This document shows positions 40,923 through 50,919 of a DNA stretch of 64,000 nucleotides, piece after piece. The DNA is from Methylomarinum vadi (GTDB taxonomy: Bacteria > Pseudomonadota > Gammaproteobacteria > Methylococcales > Methylomonadaceae), in contig NZ_JPON01000001.1 in assembly GCF_000733935.1 (NCBI RefSeq), positions 3,093,501 to 3,157,500 on the forward strand, in the 5' to 3' direction. The notes beneath the pieces were generated by a model. It worked only from the letters and a program-made list of their open reading frames with translations. It was not told where the DNA came from and did not search any database. Position 1 is the stretch's first letter, and every line of letters begins with the position of its first letter. The position numbers and the translations under genes were made by a program.

Positions 40923-43430
40923 TTAGAAAGGCAGGGATAGGTCCGGTTTGAGACTCAGCAGCAATTGTTTAAATTGTTCCTGGATGCGTTTCAAGGCCTG
41001 TTGGTCGTCGGCTTCGAAGCGCGCTACCAGGGACGGCGTCGTGTTGGAGGCTCTGATCAACCCCCATCCGTCCTCGAACTCGACCCGAATGCCGTCGATA
41101 TTCAGGACATTGGCGTTGGGAAATTTGGCCGTACTGGAGAGTTGTTCGACGAAGCGAATGTTCTCCCCTTCCGGCATGGCGATCGTTATTTCTGGCGTGT
41201 TCACGCTGTCGGGCAGGGAGGCAAAGACTTCGCTGCTGGAGCGGGTATCGGCGGACAGGATTTCGATCACTCGCGCGGCGGCGTAAAGCCCGTCGTCAAA
41301 GCCGAACCAGCGGTCATTGAAAAAAATGTGGCCGCTCATCTCGCCGGCCAGCGACGCCCCGGTTTCCTTTAATTTGGCTTTGATCAGAGAATGCCCGGTT
41401 TTCCACATCAATGGCCGGCCGCCGTATTTTATGATTTGATCGCCGAGATGACGGGAGCATTTGACATCGAAAATGACTTCCGTCGCCGGTTTGCTGGCCA
41501 AGACATCCTTGGCGAAGAGCATCATTTGCCGATCCGGCCAGATGATCTTGCCGCTGGAGTCGACCACGCCCAAGCGGTCGCCGTCGCCGTCGAGAGCGAT
41601 GCCGACATCGGCTTCGTGTCGTTTTACCGCCGTGATTAAATCCTGAAGATTTTCCGGTTTGCTGGGATCGGGGTGATGATTCGGGAAGCTGCCGTCGATT
41701 TCGCAAAATAATTCAATTAACTCGCAGCCGAGCGTTTTCAGCAGGATCGGCGCCAGTTCAGCAGCGGCGCCGTTGCCGCAATCCAATACCACCTTCATTG
41801 GCCGGACAATATGTATGTCCTCGGAAATGATGCCGATGTATTCGTTGGTAAACAGGGTGTTTTGTTCTATCGAGCCGCTGGCGCCAGTGGCGAAATCATT
41901 GTTCTCGATTCGCTGTTTTAAGGCTTGGATTTTTTTGCCGGCCAGCGTTTCGCCTTTCAGCATCATCTTAATGCCATTGTATTCGGCGGGATTGTGACTC
42001 CCGGTTATCATCGCCCCGCTGCGCCCGTCGCTATGATGAGCAACGAAATACAGCACCGGGGTCGGTATCAAGCCGATGTCAAGCACATCGAGACCCGTGG
42101 CGATAATGCCTTGCATCAACGAGGTAGCCAGTGCCTGGCTCGATTTGCGTCCGTCGCGTCCGACCACGATCGTTTTGACACCTTGTTGCTTGGCTTCGCT
42201 GGCCAGAGCCTGGCCAATCTTGAAGACTATCTCAGGCGTCAGGCTTTTATCGACCACGCCACGAATATCGTAAGCCCGGAAGATGTTTTCCGTATTCGGT
42301 TGGCTTTTCAAAACGCTGGGCATGGCCGTGGCGGGAGCTGGGGCGGGTTTCTTTTGCAGTTTGCTTGCGGGCGCTTCTTCTACCTTGATTTTCACCGGCT
42401 TACTCTCGCTGGTGTCAATGCCCGGCGTATCCAAGAAGCTGGTGTCCAGGCCTTCGTCGAAAAAATCATCCTCGAATTCCTTTTTCGTCTCGGGGGCTTC
42501 GTTATCCTGTTGATCGAGCACGCGTTTATACTGTACCAAGGTCGAGATGATCGATTTCATCTCATGCAATTGCACCGGATAGTTTCCGGCCATTTTGCCG
42601 CTGACCAAATCTTTAGTGACTTTGAAAATGCTAGCCTGATCCTGGCGTAAATAATCGGACAGTTTTCGGTAGCCGATAAAAAAAGCCAGGCAGGCGGACA
42701 ATCCGCATAAGGCAATAGTTGCAAGGATCAGGGTCAATTCCGAAACGCCGGCCTGTTGTTCCGGCCAGTACAGGATAATCCAGGATGAATGCGGAATACG
42801 TAACTCCTGAGCTTGGGCCGTTTTGACTTGGGGGTCGCCGGCGCTACTGAGAATGGTGCGCTGTTGTTTAAGTTCGAACATGCCTTCGCTGATGCCGGCG
42901 CCGTTAACCGTGGCATTGATGAAATCGTATTTCATGCTGGCCAATAAAACTCCTATGGCTTTACCATCCTTGCTGACGAGGCTGGTAATGGCGAGGTGGC
43001 GATGTTCTCCTTCGCCCTGAACGGTCGGCGCTTGTTTGCCCTTGAGTGTGGCCTGAACCATTTCCAGGTCGGCGTATCCCATGTGCGGCGTCGAGGATTG
43101 ATCGAGTTCGCTGACATGGGGGGGCAATAAGCGCAGGTTCAGCGTATCGGGTAACAATGTGGCCAATCTCTTGGAAAGCAATCGCAGTTCGTTGCGATTG
43201 TCCTGTTCGAACGCCTCGATCACTTCCGGCATTTGCGCCAGTTTGTCGACGCTGTCCTGTAATGTATTTAAGCGACTGGAAATGGCCAAGGAGATACCGC
43301 TGGCTAAGGCTGAAGTCGTTTTTTGTTTAGCCTGGCGGATATCCGGCAAGGAAAACCAATAGGCGCTAAAACCGGCGAGAACAATCAAAAATACCGCGAG
43401 CACAGATAAGATCGTGAAAATGCGGGACAT
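40923..43430 (-). CDS. algC: phosphomannomutase/phosphoglucomutase with N-terminal membrane sensor-like region
   Basis: 835 residues. The C-terminal 460 are a complete phosphohexomutase: catalytic Ser in ITGSHNPAEYNG, metal site DGDGDRLG, sugar-binding GEMSGH and phosphate-binding RASNTTP. Before it lie two membrane helices (residues about 7-27 and 232-252) enclosing a 200-residue extracytoplasmic domain, then a Pro/Lys-rich linker. Long AlgC proteins of this type occur in Pseudomonas relatives; the role of the outer domain is not established. The enzyme supplies mannose-1-P and glucose-1-P for exopolysaccharide and LPS. dut lies just upstream on the same strand. Confidence 0.93.
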   Translation of the reverse strand: MSRIFTILSVLAVFLIVLAGFSAYWFSLPDIRQAKQKTTSALASGISLAISSRLNTLQDSVDKLAQMPEVIEAFEQDNRNELRLLSKRLATLLPDTLNLRLLPPHVSELDQSSTPHMGYADLEMVQATLKGKQAPTVQGEGEHRHLAITSLVSKDGKAIGVLLASMKYDFINATVNGAGISEGMFELKQQRTILSSAGDPQVKTAQAQELRIPHSSWIILYWPEQQAGVSELTLILATIALCGLSACLAFFIGYRKLSDYLRQDQASIFKVTKDLVSGKMAGNYPVQLHEMKSIISTLVQYKRVLDQQDNEAPETKKEFEDDFFDEGLDTSFLDTPGIDTSESKPVKIKVEEAPASKLQKKPAPAPATAMPSVLKSQPNTENIFRAYDIRGVVDKSLTPEIVFKIGQALASEAKQQGVKTIVVGRDGRKSSQALATSLMQGIIATGLDVLDIGLIPTPVLYFVAHHSDGRSGAMITGSHNPAEYNGIKMMLKGETLAGKKIQALKQRIENNDFATGASGSIEQNTLFTNEYIGIISEDIHIVRPMKVVLDCGNGAAAELAPILLKTLGCELIELFCEIDGSFPNHHPDPSKPENLQDLITAVKRHEADVGIALDGDGDRLGVVDSSGKIIWPDRQMMLFAKDVLASKPATEVIFDVKCSRHLGDQIIKYGGRPLMWKTGHSLIKAKLKETGASLAGEMSGHIFFNDRWFGFDDGLYAAARVIEILSADTRSSSEVFASLPDSVNTPEITIAMPEGENIRFVEQLSSTAKFPNANVLNIDGIRVEFEDGWGLIRASNTTPSLVARFEADDQQALKRIQEQFKQLLLSLKPDLSLPF

Positions 43431-43459
43431 CTTGGGATATCTCCTTGCTATAAGATAAG

Positions 43460-43915
43460 TTAATGGCGGCCGGTATGGCCAAATCCGCCAATGCCGCGGT
43501 GGCTTTCATCGAATTCGCTGACGCAATCGAATTGCACTTGCGTCACCGGCACGAAGACCATTTGCGCGATGCGTTCGCCTATGGCGATGGTAAATGCAGT
43601 GTTGCCCCGGTTCCAACAGGAGACAAAAACCTGGCCCTGGTAATCCGAATCGATCAGGCCGACCAGGTTGCCCAAGACGATGCCATGTTTATGGCCCAAT
43701 CCCGAGCGGGGGAGCAATATCGCGGCCAGGCTAGGGTCGTCGATATGTATGGCGAGTCCGGTTGGAATCAGATACGTTTCGCCGGGTTCCAGCGTGACGG
43801 CATGGTCTAGGCAGGCTCTCAAATCGAGTCCTGCCGAACCGGAGGTGGCATAGTTGGGAAGGGGGATTTCATTGCCCAGTCGTTTATCCAGAATTTTAAG
43901 CTGTATTTTTTTCAT
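43460..43915 (-). CDS. dut: dUTP diphosphatase
   Basis: 151 residues, trimeric dUTPase type. Motifs [27 protein letters not shown] and the C-terminal [12 protein letters not shown] tail that closes over the substrate are all present. It hydrolyses dUTP to dUMP and keeps uracil out of DNA. Its ATG lies 20 bases inside the end of coaBC, the standard coupling in gammaproteobacteria. Confidence 0.97.
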   Translation of the reverse strand: MKKIQLKILDKRLGNEIPLPNYATSGSAGLDLRACLDHAVTLEPGETYLIPTGLAIHIDDPSLAAILLPRSGLGHKHGIVLGNLVGLIDSDYQGQVFVSCWNRGNTAFTIAIGERIAQMVFVPVTQVQFDCVSEFDESHRGIGGFGHTGRH

Positions 43916-45092
43916 TTAACCTTGCGGCAATTAAGCGTATGAGTTGTTCTGCCAAATGTCGTTTATCGGTCATGGCCAAGTCTTTTTGGCCATGGCGCCA
44001 GAAAACCTTCAGTGCGTTCAGATCGCTATCGAATCCGCCCTGTTTTCCACCGACCCAATTGGCGGCAATCATGTCCAAATTTTTGCTCAGCATCTTGTTC
44101 TTTGCATAATTTTCCAGGTCGTCGGTTTCAGCGGCGAAGCCGACCACGAAGGGCTTGTGCTCAAGCGCCGCGACACTGGCCACGATATCGGGATTGCGCT
44201 GTAGTTTGATGACGCTTTCTTCACCCTGTTTTTTGATTTTTTGTGCTCGCACATCCGCCGGCCGGTAATCGGCGACCGCCGCCGCGCCGATGTAAATATC
44301 GAAATCCTGGGCGCGGGGAACAATCGCGTCATACATTTGTTCGGCGCTTTCCACATTGACGATTTCGATGTCGCCGGGAGGTTGTAGATTTACCGGGCCA
44401 CTAATCAGGGTTACTAGTGCGCCTGCTTTTTTGGCGGCATTAGCTATAGCATAGCCCATTTTGCCGGAACTGCGATTACTGATATAACGCACCGGATCCA
44501 ATGCTTCACGGGTCGGACCGGCACTGATCAGTACTTTTTTGTTGAGTAATGGCTTGTCGCTGGTCGACTCGGTTAGCGCCGCGCAGATTGTTTCCGCTTC
44601 GGCCATTCTGCCCAAGCCGGTTTCGCCGCATGCTTGGTCTCCCGCTTCCGGGCCGATTAGATGGACGCCGTGGCTTTGTAAACGGGCGATGTTTTCCCGG
44701 GTAACAGCTTTGCGCCACATCGCCTGGTTCATCGCCGGTGCCAGATAGATCGGGCATTCAGCCGCGAGAGACAGTGTCGAGAGCAAGTCGTCCGCCAGAC
44801 CGCAGCTCAATTTGGCGATCATATTGGCCGTGGCGGGGGCGATAACGACGGCATCGGCCCAACGAGCGAGATTGATATGTCCCATGGCGTTTTCTTCGTC
44901 GGCGTCCAGCAATCGACTATGGACAGGGTTGCCGCTCAAGGCTTGAAAGGTCAACGGAGTGACGAATTGTTTGGCCGATTCGGTCATTACCACGCGAACT
45001 TCAATACCTCGTTTTTTCAATAGGCGCACCAGTTCGGCGGATTTGTAGGCAGCAATGCCGCCACAGACTCCTAGCAAAATTCGCTTGTTGAT
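43896..45092 (-). CDS. coaBC: bifunctional phosphopantothenoylcysteine decarboxylase/phosphopantothenate-cysteine ligase
   Basis: About 398 residues. The CoaC half has [13 protein letters not shown], the His-containing [10 protein letters not shown] and the PAMNQAMW loop; the CoaB half has [14 protein letters not shown]. Together they make 4'-phosphopantetheine in coenzyme A synthesis. The only conventional start, TTG at 45077, would remove the first beta strand (NKRILLGV) and lies 23 bases from the nearest ribosome site. AAAGGA is 8 bases before an in-frame ATC at 45092, so I place the start there; AUC initiation is rare but known. Frame is open to a TAA at about 45113. Confidence 0.9.
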   Translation of the reverse strand: MNKRILLGVCGGIAAYKSAELVRLLKKRGIEVRVVMTESAKQFVTPLTFQALSGNPVHSRLLDADEENAMGHINLARWADAVVIAPATANMIAKLSCGLADDLLSTLSLAAECPIYLAPAMNQAMWRKAVTRENIARLQSHGVHLIGPEAGDQACGETGLGRMAEAETICAALTESTSDKPLLNKKVLISAGPTREALDPVRYISNRSSGKMGYAIANAAKKAGALVTLISGPVNLQPPGDIEIVNVESAEQMYDAIVPRAQDFDIYIGAAAVADYRPADVRAQKIKKQGEESVIKLQRNPDIVASVAALEHKPFVVGFAAETDDLENYAKNKMLSKNLDMIAANWVGGKQGGFDSDLNALKVFWRHGQKDLAMTDKRHLAEQLIRLIAARLNEKNTA

Positions 45093-45182
45093 AGGGTTAT
45101 TCCTTTCGACAGTTTAAATAGCTGTTTATTATGGCAAACGGGGGACGATTCTTCTATGCTTAATTTGAAGACGAGGGAAGCC

Positions 45183-45273
45183 GGCGCCGGGCCCGGCGCC
45201 AAAAGACGTCGTGAAGAAATCGAGAAAACGGGAGGAACCGATAAACCGTCGGCCGACTACAGGAGTTAGTCGG
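45183..45273. promoter_or_regulatory. two palindromes between divergent coaBC and radC
   Basis: At 45183-45200 an 18-base GC-rich sequence is a perfect palindrome (GGCGCCGGG/CCCGGCGCC). At 45253-45273 CCGACTA and TAGTCGG flank a 7-base spacer. Both lie in the 222-base divergent gap. They could be operators or transcript hairpins in the radC leader. Confidence 0.4.
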
Positions 45274-45314
45274 TTGGCGCGAGCTCGGGGATACGGTTGA
45301 TAGAGGGTTATGCT

Positions 45315-45989
45315 ATGGGAATAAAGGACTGGCCGGCGGAAGACCGGCCGCGGGAGAAACTGTTGCACAAAGGGGCGGGGGCGCTGACCGATGCGGAATT
45401 GTTGGCCATTTTTTTGCGCACCGGCACGCAAGGCAAATCGGCGGTCGACCTTGCCAGGGAATTATTGAACGATTTTGGTTCCCTGAAAGCGTTGTTGGAG
45501 GCTGATCAAGCGCGTTTTTGTTTGGCAAACGGGTTGGGCACGGCCAAATATGCCCAGTTACAAGCGGTTTTGGAAATGGCCAGGCGCCATTTCGAGGAGA
45601 TTCTGCAACGAGGCGATGCATTGACCAGCCCCGATATTACCCGGGCCTATTTAAGCGCGCAATTGCGCGGCTACAGTTACGAGGTGTTTGCCTGCTTGTT
45701 CCTGGATAATCAACATCGGGTATTGCAGTTTGAAGAGTTGTTTCGGGGGACGATAGACGGGGCCAGCGTCTATCCCCGGGAAGTCGCCAAAAAAGCCTTG
45801 TCCCATAATGCCGCGGCGGTAATTTTCGCGCACAATCATCCTTCCGGAATCAACGAACCCAGTCAGGCGGATAGGCAGATTACCGATAAGCTCAAGCAGG
45901 CGCTGGCCTTGTTCGATATTCGGGTGCTCGATCATTTTATCGTTGGTGACGGCGTCCCCTATTCCTTCGCCGAGCATGGCTTGGTGTAA
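45315..45989 (+). CDS. radC: RadC family JAB/MPN metalloprotease-like protein
   Basis: 224 residues. An N-terminal helix-hairpin-helix-like region ([19 protein letters not shown]) is followed by the JAMM motif of Rad[17 protein letters not shown], with the metal-binding His residues and Asp. The biochemical role is not settled; early claims of a DNA-repair function are disputed. The ATG at 45315 has AGAGGG at 7 bases and is preferred over a TTG at 45297. It is divergent from coaBC, the usual arrangement. Confidence 0.93.
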   Translation: MGIKDWPAEDRPREKLLHKGAGALTDAELLAIFLRTGTQGKSAVDLARELLNDFGSLKALLEADQARFCLANGLGTAKYAQLQAVLEMARRHFEEILQRGDALTSPDITRAYLSAQLRGYSYEVFACLFLDNQHRVLQFEELFRGTIDGASVYPREVAKKALSHNAAAVIFAHNHPSGINEPSQADRQITDKLKQALALFDIRVLDHFIVGDGVPYSFAEHGLV

Positions 45990-46015
45990 ATCACCGTGAA
46001 GTAGTAGGTTGTCGC

Positions 46016-46912
46016 TTAGTCTTGCGTCAGGCGGATCTCCGCTTCCCGGTATTTGGCGGCGCATTGCTCGGTGACTTCCGCTGGCAAGGAAGGGCCGGGA
46101 GCGGTCTTGTCCCAGTCCAGTGTTTCCAGGTAATCACGCAAGTATTGTTTGTCGAAGCTTGGTGGACTGATGCCAACCTGGTATTGATCGGCCGGCCAGA
46201 AACGGGAGGAATCCGGCGTCAAAACTTCATCGATCAGGTACAGTGTTCCGTCCTTATCCAGGCCGAATTCAAATTTGGTATCGGCGATGATGATGCCGCG
46301 TTCCCTCGCGTAAGTCGCGGCTTCCGAATATATTTTGAGGCTCGCCTCGCGGACTTTTTCCGCCACGGCTTGTCCGAGCAGCGGGATCGTGTCGGCGAAC
46401 GAAATGTTGATGTCGTGATCGCCGACCTCGGCCTTGGTGGAAGGGGTGTAGATCGGTTCCGGCAGTTGGGAGGCTTGTTGCAGGCCGGCGGGTAATTTAA
46501 TGCCGCCGACCTCTCCGGTTTTTTGGTAATCCTTCCAACCAGAACCAATCAGATAACCGCGTACAATCGCTTCCACCGGCAACGGTTGCAGTCGTTTAAC
46601 GATAATCGCCCGACAGGCCACATGGGCCCGTTCCTCGGCGTCGGGTATGACTTGCTGCAACGTCAAATCGGTGGCGAGATGGTTCGGCATGATGTGCCGC
46701 ATTTTGTTGAACCAAAAATTGGAGACACTGGTCAGCACGCGTCCTTTTCCCGGGATCGGGTCCGGCAGAATGACATCGAACGCCGACATTCGATCGGTCG
46801 TGACAATCAGCAGATGTTGGGCATCGATCTCGTAAATATCACGGACTTTTCCGCGGGCCAGCAGTTTTAAATTCGAGATTGAAGATTCGTAAAGTGCGGC
46901 GGGAACATTCAT
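46016..46912 (-). CDS. purC: phosphoribosylaminoimidazole-succinocarboxamide synthase
   Basis: 298 residues starting [11 protein letters not shown]; a longer frame from 46954 adds 14 residues not seen in the family. The family motifs [33 protein letters not shown] and [11 protein letters not shown] are present. It joins aspartate to CAIR in purine synthesis. The larger size (near 300) is the gamma/beta-proteobacterial and yeast-like type rather than the 237-residue E. coli type. It is convergent with radC, 26 bases away. Confidence 0.95.
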   Translation of the reverse strand: MNVPAALYESSISNLKLLARGKVRDIYEIDAQHLLIVTTDRMSAFDVILPDPIPGKGRVLTSVSNFWFNKMRHIMPNHLATDLTLQQVIPDAEERAHVACRAIIVKRLQPLPVEAIVRGYLIGSGWKDYQKTGEVGGIKLPAGLQQASQLPEPIYTPSTKAEVGDHDINISFADTIPLLGQAVAEKVREASLKIYSEAATYARERGIIIADTKFEFGLDKDGTLYLIDEVLTPDSSRFWPADQYQVGISPPSFDKQYLRDYLETLDWDKTAPGPSLPAEVTEQCAAKYREAEIRLTQD

Positions 46913-46977
46913 AATAAGGGGTAATAAATAACAATTAAGACGCCATTTTATCATTTAACGCTAGGATTGATAGTCAT

Positions 46978-47787
46978 ATGAGTTGGTTGGGAAAGGTTGT
47001 GGGCGGCGCCTTCGGCTTTTTGCTGGGAGGGCCGTTGGGCGCGATACTCGGTGCTTCGGTTGGACACCAGTTCGATACCGGCATGGAAGGGATGCAAGGT
47101 GACGTACGTCTCGGCCGAGGGGACCAGCATCGAGTGCAAATGGCTTTTTTTACCGCCACTTTTGCGGTGATGGGGCACTTGGCCAAGGCGGATGGAAGAG
47201 TTACCGAGGCGGAAATCAATTTGGCCAAACGCGTTATGGATGAAATGAGGTTGTCCGGCGAAATGCGCAATACCGCCATTAATCTGTTCCGCCAGGGCAA
47301 GCAGCCCGGATTTCCTTTGTATGACGTACTCGACCAGTTCCGCCGGGAATGCCACCGGCGCACGCAATTGATACGCATGTTCATGGAAATACAAATCCAG
47401 GCGGCCTACGCCGACGGCGGGCTGGATCGGGCGGAGGAAGCCCTGCTGCTGAAGATTTGTGCGCACCTGCATGTATCCCGCTTCGAATACGAAACCATGA
47501 AGATGCAGTTCCAGGCCCAGCAACGCTTTTATCGTTATGGCGGGCAGTATCGGGAATCGAGGCAAGCGCAAACGAGCGCGCTGGACGATGCCTACACGGT
47601 ATTGGGCGTGAAATCGACCGCCAGCGATGCCGAAGTCAAAAAGGCCTATCGCCGGTTGATGGGGCAACACCATCCCGACAAACTGGTCGCCAAAGGCTTG
47701 CCGGAGGAAATGATGGTATTAGCCAAGGAAAAAACCCAGCAGATCCGCAAGGCTTATGAAGCGATCAAGGCGGCGCGGGGGACTTGA
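46978..47787 (+). CDS. djlA: DjlA-type membrane co-chaperone
   Basis: 269 residues. An N-terminal glycine-rich membrane helix (GGAFGFLLGGPLGAILGASVG) is followed by a TerB-like helical domain (residues about 55-185) and a C-terminal J domain (residues 202-267) with the HPDK tetrad in MGQHHPDKLVAKG. DjlA anchors DnaK activity at the inner membrane. The J domain placed at the C-terminus is diagnostic of DjlA. The gene faces the pilU end, 35 bases away. Confidence 0.94.
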   Translation: MSWLGKVVGGAFGFLLGGPLGAILGASVGHQFDTGMEGMQGDVRLGRGDQHRVQMAFFTATFAVMGHLAKADGRVTEAEINLAKRVMDEMRLSGEMRNTAINLFRQGKQPGFPLYDVLDQFRRECHRRTQLIRMFMEIQIQAAYADGGLDRAEEALLLKICAHLHVSRFEYETMKMQFQAQQRFYRYGGQYRESRQAQTSALDDAYTVLGVKSTASDAEVKKAYRRLMGQHHPDKLVAKGLPEEMMVLAKEKTQQIRKAYEAIKAARGT

Positions 47788-47821
47788 TGCAGAGTTTTAC
47801 GGCGCTATGGGTTAGCGCAAC

Positions 47822-48961
47822 TCAATAAATACTGCCGCCGGGCTCTTCTTCTGTTTCGGCTAGCGTCATGCCGTCCTCGCCGTCGAGCGTGCCGGCATTT
47901 TCCGCGCCCAGTTTGATCATCAGGCGTACCTCGTTTCTGGAATCGGCGGCGTTGAGCGCGTCTTCGTAACTGATCTTGCCGGCGGTGTAGAGATCGTACA
48001 GCGCCTGGTCGAAGGTTTGCATGCCGTGCTCGCGCGAATTTTTCATCAATTCTTTCAATTTATGGACTTCGCCCTTGCGAATCAGGTCGGCCATCAATGG
48101 CGTATTCAGCATGATTTCGACGGCCGGGTAACGGCCCTTGCCGTCGGCCCGTTTGATCAATTGCTGGGCGACGATACCGCGCAGGTTAAGCGACAGATCC
48201 ATGAACAACTGGCTGTGCATTTCTTCGGGGAAGAAGTGCAGAATCCGGTCGATGGCTTGGTTGGCGTTGTTGGCGTGCAGGGTGCATAGGCACAAGTGAC
48301 CGGTCTCGGCGAAGGTGATCGCGTGTTGCATGGTTTCGCGGGTACGCACTTCGCCGATCAGGATGACGTCCGGTGCTTGCCGCAGCGTGTTCTTCAAAGC
48401 CACTTCGTAAGACTCGGTGTCCAGCCCGACTTCCCGTTGCGTGACGATGCAGCCCAGATGAGGATGGGTGAATTCGATCGGGTCCTCGATGGTGATGATA
48501 TGGCCGCTGGTACTTTCGTTGCGATGCCGGATCAAGGCGGCCAACGAGGTCGATTTACCGGTGCCGGTGGCGCCGACAAAAATCACCAAGCCCCGCTTGT
48601 ACATGATCAAGTCTTTCAGGACCGGCGGAAGGTGAAGGCTGTCGGCTTCCGGTACTTCGGATTCGATGCGGCGCAACACCATTCCGGCCGCATCGCGTTG
48701 CGTGAAGGCGCTGACCCGGAAACGGCCGAGTTTGTCGACGCTCAGGGCAAATTGGCATTCCTTGGTGTTCTCGAATTCGTCGCGTTGGCGTTGTTCCATG
48801 ATGCTCAACACGACCTTGCGGGACTGTTCGGGCGTCAATGGCGTTTTCGACACTTCGGCGACTTTGCCGTCGACTTTCATCGCGGGCGGTTTGCCGGCCG
48901 TGATGAACAGGTCGGATGCCTTTTTTTGCACCATCAATGCCAGCAGCGCGGTAAAATCCAT
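47822..48961 (-). CDS. pilU: PilU, type IV pilus retraction ATPase
   Basis: 379 residues of the PilT/PilU family. Walker A is VGATGTGKST, the Asp box TIEDPIEFTHPHLGC, Walker B DVILIGEVRTRETM, and the His box HLCLCTLHANNA. The extended acidic C-terminus (after KLGAEN) and position after pilT mark it as PilU, which assists PilT in pilus retraction. It begins 18 bases after pilT ends, so the two are one operon. Confidence 0.95.
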   Translation of the reverse strand: MDFTALLALMVQKKASDLFITAGKPPAMKVDGKVAEVSKTPLTPEQSRKVVLSIMEQRQRDEFENTKECQFALSVDKLGRFRVSAFTQRDAAGMVLRRIESEVPEADSLHLPPVLKDLIMYKRGLVIFVGATGTGKSTSLAALIRHRNESTSGHIITIEDPIEFTHPHLGCIVTQREVGLDTESYEVALKNTLRQAPDVILIGEVRTRETMQHAITFAETGHLCLCTLHANNANQAIDRILHFFPEEMHSQLFMDLSLNLRGIVAQQLIKRADGKGRYPAVEIMLNTPLMADLIRKGEVHKLKELMKNSREHGMQTFDQALYDLYTAGKISYEDALNAADSRNEVRLMIKLGAENAGTLDGEDGMTLAETEEEPGGSIY

Positions 48962-48979
48962 CGTATTCTCCAGGTTGCG

Positions 48980-50017
48980 TTAGCGGAACATGTCTTTGTT
49001 GACGGCTTTGACCATGGCCGTTTTCGACATGATCATGCCTTTATCGACCAGTTCCTTGAGGTTTTGATCCAGGGTCTGCATGCCTTCCTTGCGGCCCGTT
49101 TGGATGGCGGAATACATCTGTGCAACTTTGGCTTCGCGGATCAGGTTGCGAATCGCCGGGGTGCCCACCATGATCTCGTGGGCCGCGATTCGACCGCCGC
49201 CCACTTTTTTCAACAGCGTTTGCGAGATGACCGCTTGTAACGATTCCGACAGCATGGCGCGGATCATGTCTTTTTCCGCGGCCGGAAAGACGTCGATGAC
49301 CCGGTCGATCGTTTTGGCGGCCGAGGTGGTATGCAGCGTACCGAATACCAAGTGGCCGGTTTCCGCGGCGGTCAGTGCCAGCCGGATAGTCTCCAAGTCG
49401 CGCATTTCGCCGACCAAAATGATGTCGGGGTCTTCCCGCAAGGCGGAACGAAGCGCCTCGTTGAATCCTAAGGTGTCTCTATGCACCTCGCGTTGGTTGA
49501 TCAGGCATTTTTGGCTCTCGTGCACGAATTCGATCGGATCTTCGACCGTCAGAATATGGGCGTACTCGGAGGTGTTGATATGGTTGATCATGGCGGCCAA
49601 GGTCGTCGATTTCCCGGAACCGGTCGGGCCGGTGACCAGGATTAATCCTCTTGGCTTTTTGCAGACCTCGGCAAAAAATTTTGGTGCATTCAAATCTTCC
49701 AGCGTCAATACCTTCGACGGAATGGTCCGGAATACCGCCGCCGCACCGCGATCTTGGTTAAAGGCGTTGACCCGGAAACGGGCGACATTGGGTAGGGCGA
49801 AGGAAAAGTCGGTCTCCAAAAACTCCTCGAAATCGCGGCGTTGCTTGTCGTTCATGATGTCGTAAATCAACGCATGCACTTCCTTATGTTCCAGCGCCGG
49901 GATATTGATTCGGCGAATGTCGCCGTCCACCCGGATCATAGGCGGCAGACCGGCTGAAAGGTGGAGGTCGGATGCGTTATTTTTTACTGAAAAGGCCAAT
50001 AGTTCAGCAATGTCCAT
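48980..50017 (-). CDS. pilT: PilT, type IV pilus retraction ATPase
   Basis: 345 residues. Walker A TGPTGSGKSTT, Asp box TVEDPIEFVHESQKC, Walker B DIILVGEMRDLETI and the AIRNLIREAKVAQM motif specific to PilT are visible. It forms the hexameric motor that depolymerises the pilus for twitching motility. It diverges from yggS across 221 bases, the classical arrangement in Pseudomonas and relatives. Confidence 0.97.
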   Translation of the reverse strand: MDIAELLAFSVKNNASDLHLSAGLPPMIRVDGDIRRINIPALEHKEVHALIYDIMNDKQRRDFEEFLETDFSFALPNVARFRVNAFNQDRGAAAVFRTIPSKVLTLEDLNAPKFFAEVCKKPRGLILVTGPTGSGKSTTLAAMINHINTSEYAHILTVEDPIEFVHESQKCLINQREVHRDTLGFNEALRSALREDPDIILVGEMRDLETIRLALTAAETGHLVFGTLHTTSAAKTIDRVIDVFPAAEKDMIRAMLSESLQAVISQTLLKKVGGGRIAAHEIMVGTPAIRNLIREAKVAQMYSAIQTGRKEGMQTLDQNLKELVDKGMIMSKTAMVKAVNKDMFR

Positions 50018-50238
50018 AAAAGTCCCCGCGCTTAGGCATAGTGTTCATCTGTCGTGTTTTGCCGCCTGCTTCGAGCGGCGTTGGTATTTTGTATTCGGTG
50101 TCGGTATAGATCGAAAGGCGTCAAGCTGGATGAAGCCGCTCGTTATCAAGGGCTATCAAACTATAAACATAGTTCAGATGTTTCAATTTTTGAAGCGCTA
50201 TTGTTTAATAACGGAACTTGTTCACAACCGAAATCTTC

Positions 50239-50919
50239 ATGGCAACGATACAGCAAAATATTGACAACATCCGTTCGCAAATCAGACATGCCGAACTGGC
50301 TGCCGGCAGGGAACGAGGCAGCGTTCGCTTATTGGCCGTCAGTAAAACCAAACCGGCGCAAGATATCGCCGCAGCCTATCAGGCCGGCCAACGGCATTTC
50401 GGGGAAAGCTATTTACAGGAAGCGCTGAGCAAACAGCGAGAGTTGGCCGGTTTCGATATCACCTGGCATTTTATAGGTCCGATTCAATCCAACAAGACCC
50501 GGCCGATTGCCGGCCATTTCGCTTGGGTGCATAGCGTCGACAGACTCAAAATTGCCAAGCGCCTGAGCGAGCAACGGCCGGCACATTTGCCGCCGCTCAA
50601 TATTTGCTTACAGGTCAATATCAGTGGCGAAGCAAGTAAATCCGGCATTACGTTGGCCGAGTTACCGCAGTTGCTGGCGGAGGTCAAAGCATTACCGAAC
50701 CTGCGTCTGCGCGGCGTCATGGCCATTCCCGAACCGGAAACCGATTACCAGCGTCAATGCCATCCGTATCGGATGCTGTATCAGACCGTCAAACAGCTCG
50801 GCATGTCCGGTCTGGATACCTTCTCCTTCGGCATGAGCGGAGACCTTAAGGCGGCTATTGCGGAAGGTTCGACCATAGTGAGGATAGGCACTGGGATATT
50901 TGGAGTCAGAATATATTGA
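50239..50919 (+). CDS. yggS: YggS family pyridoxal phosphate homeostasis protein
   Basis: 226 residues from the ATG at 50239; an earlier frame start would add seven residues without a ribosome site. The PLP lysine is in LLAVSKTKPA, followed by FGESYLQEA, WHFIGPIQSNKT and SFGMSGDLKAAIAEGSTIVRIGTGIFG, which bind the cofactor phosphate. It is a single-domain alanine racemase-like fold with no enzymatic activity, buffering PLP levels. Its 3' end overlaps the tauE-like gene by 14 bases, on opposite strands. Confidence 0.95.
   Translation: MATIQQNIDNIRSQIRHAELAAGRERGSVRLLAVSKTKPAQDIAAAYQAGQRHFGESYLQEALSKQRELAGFDITWHFIGPIQSNKTRPIAGHFAWVHSVDRLKIAKRLSEQRPAHLPPLNICLQVNISGEASKSGITLAELPQLLAEVKALPNLRLRGVMAIPEPETDYQRQCHPYRMLYQTVKQLGMSGLDTFSFGMSGDLKAAIAEGSTIVRIGTGIFGVRIY

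Noticed and set aside
48296-49240. 314-codon plus-strand open frame opposite pilU and pilT
   Set aside because: It spans the intergenic gap between two certain genes on the other strand and has low-complexity composition.
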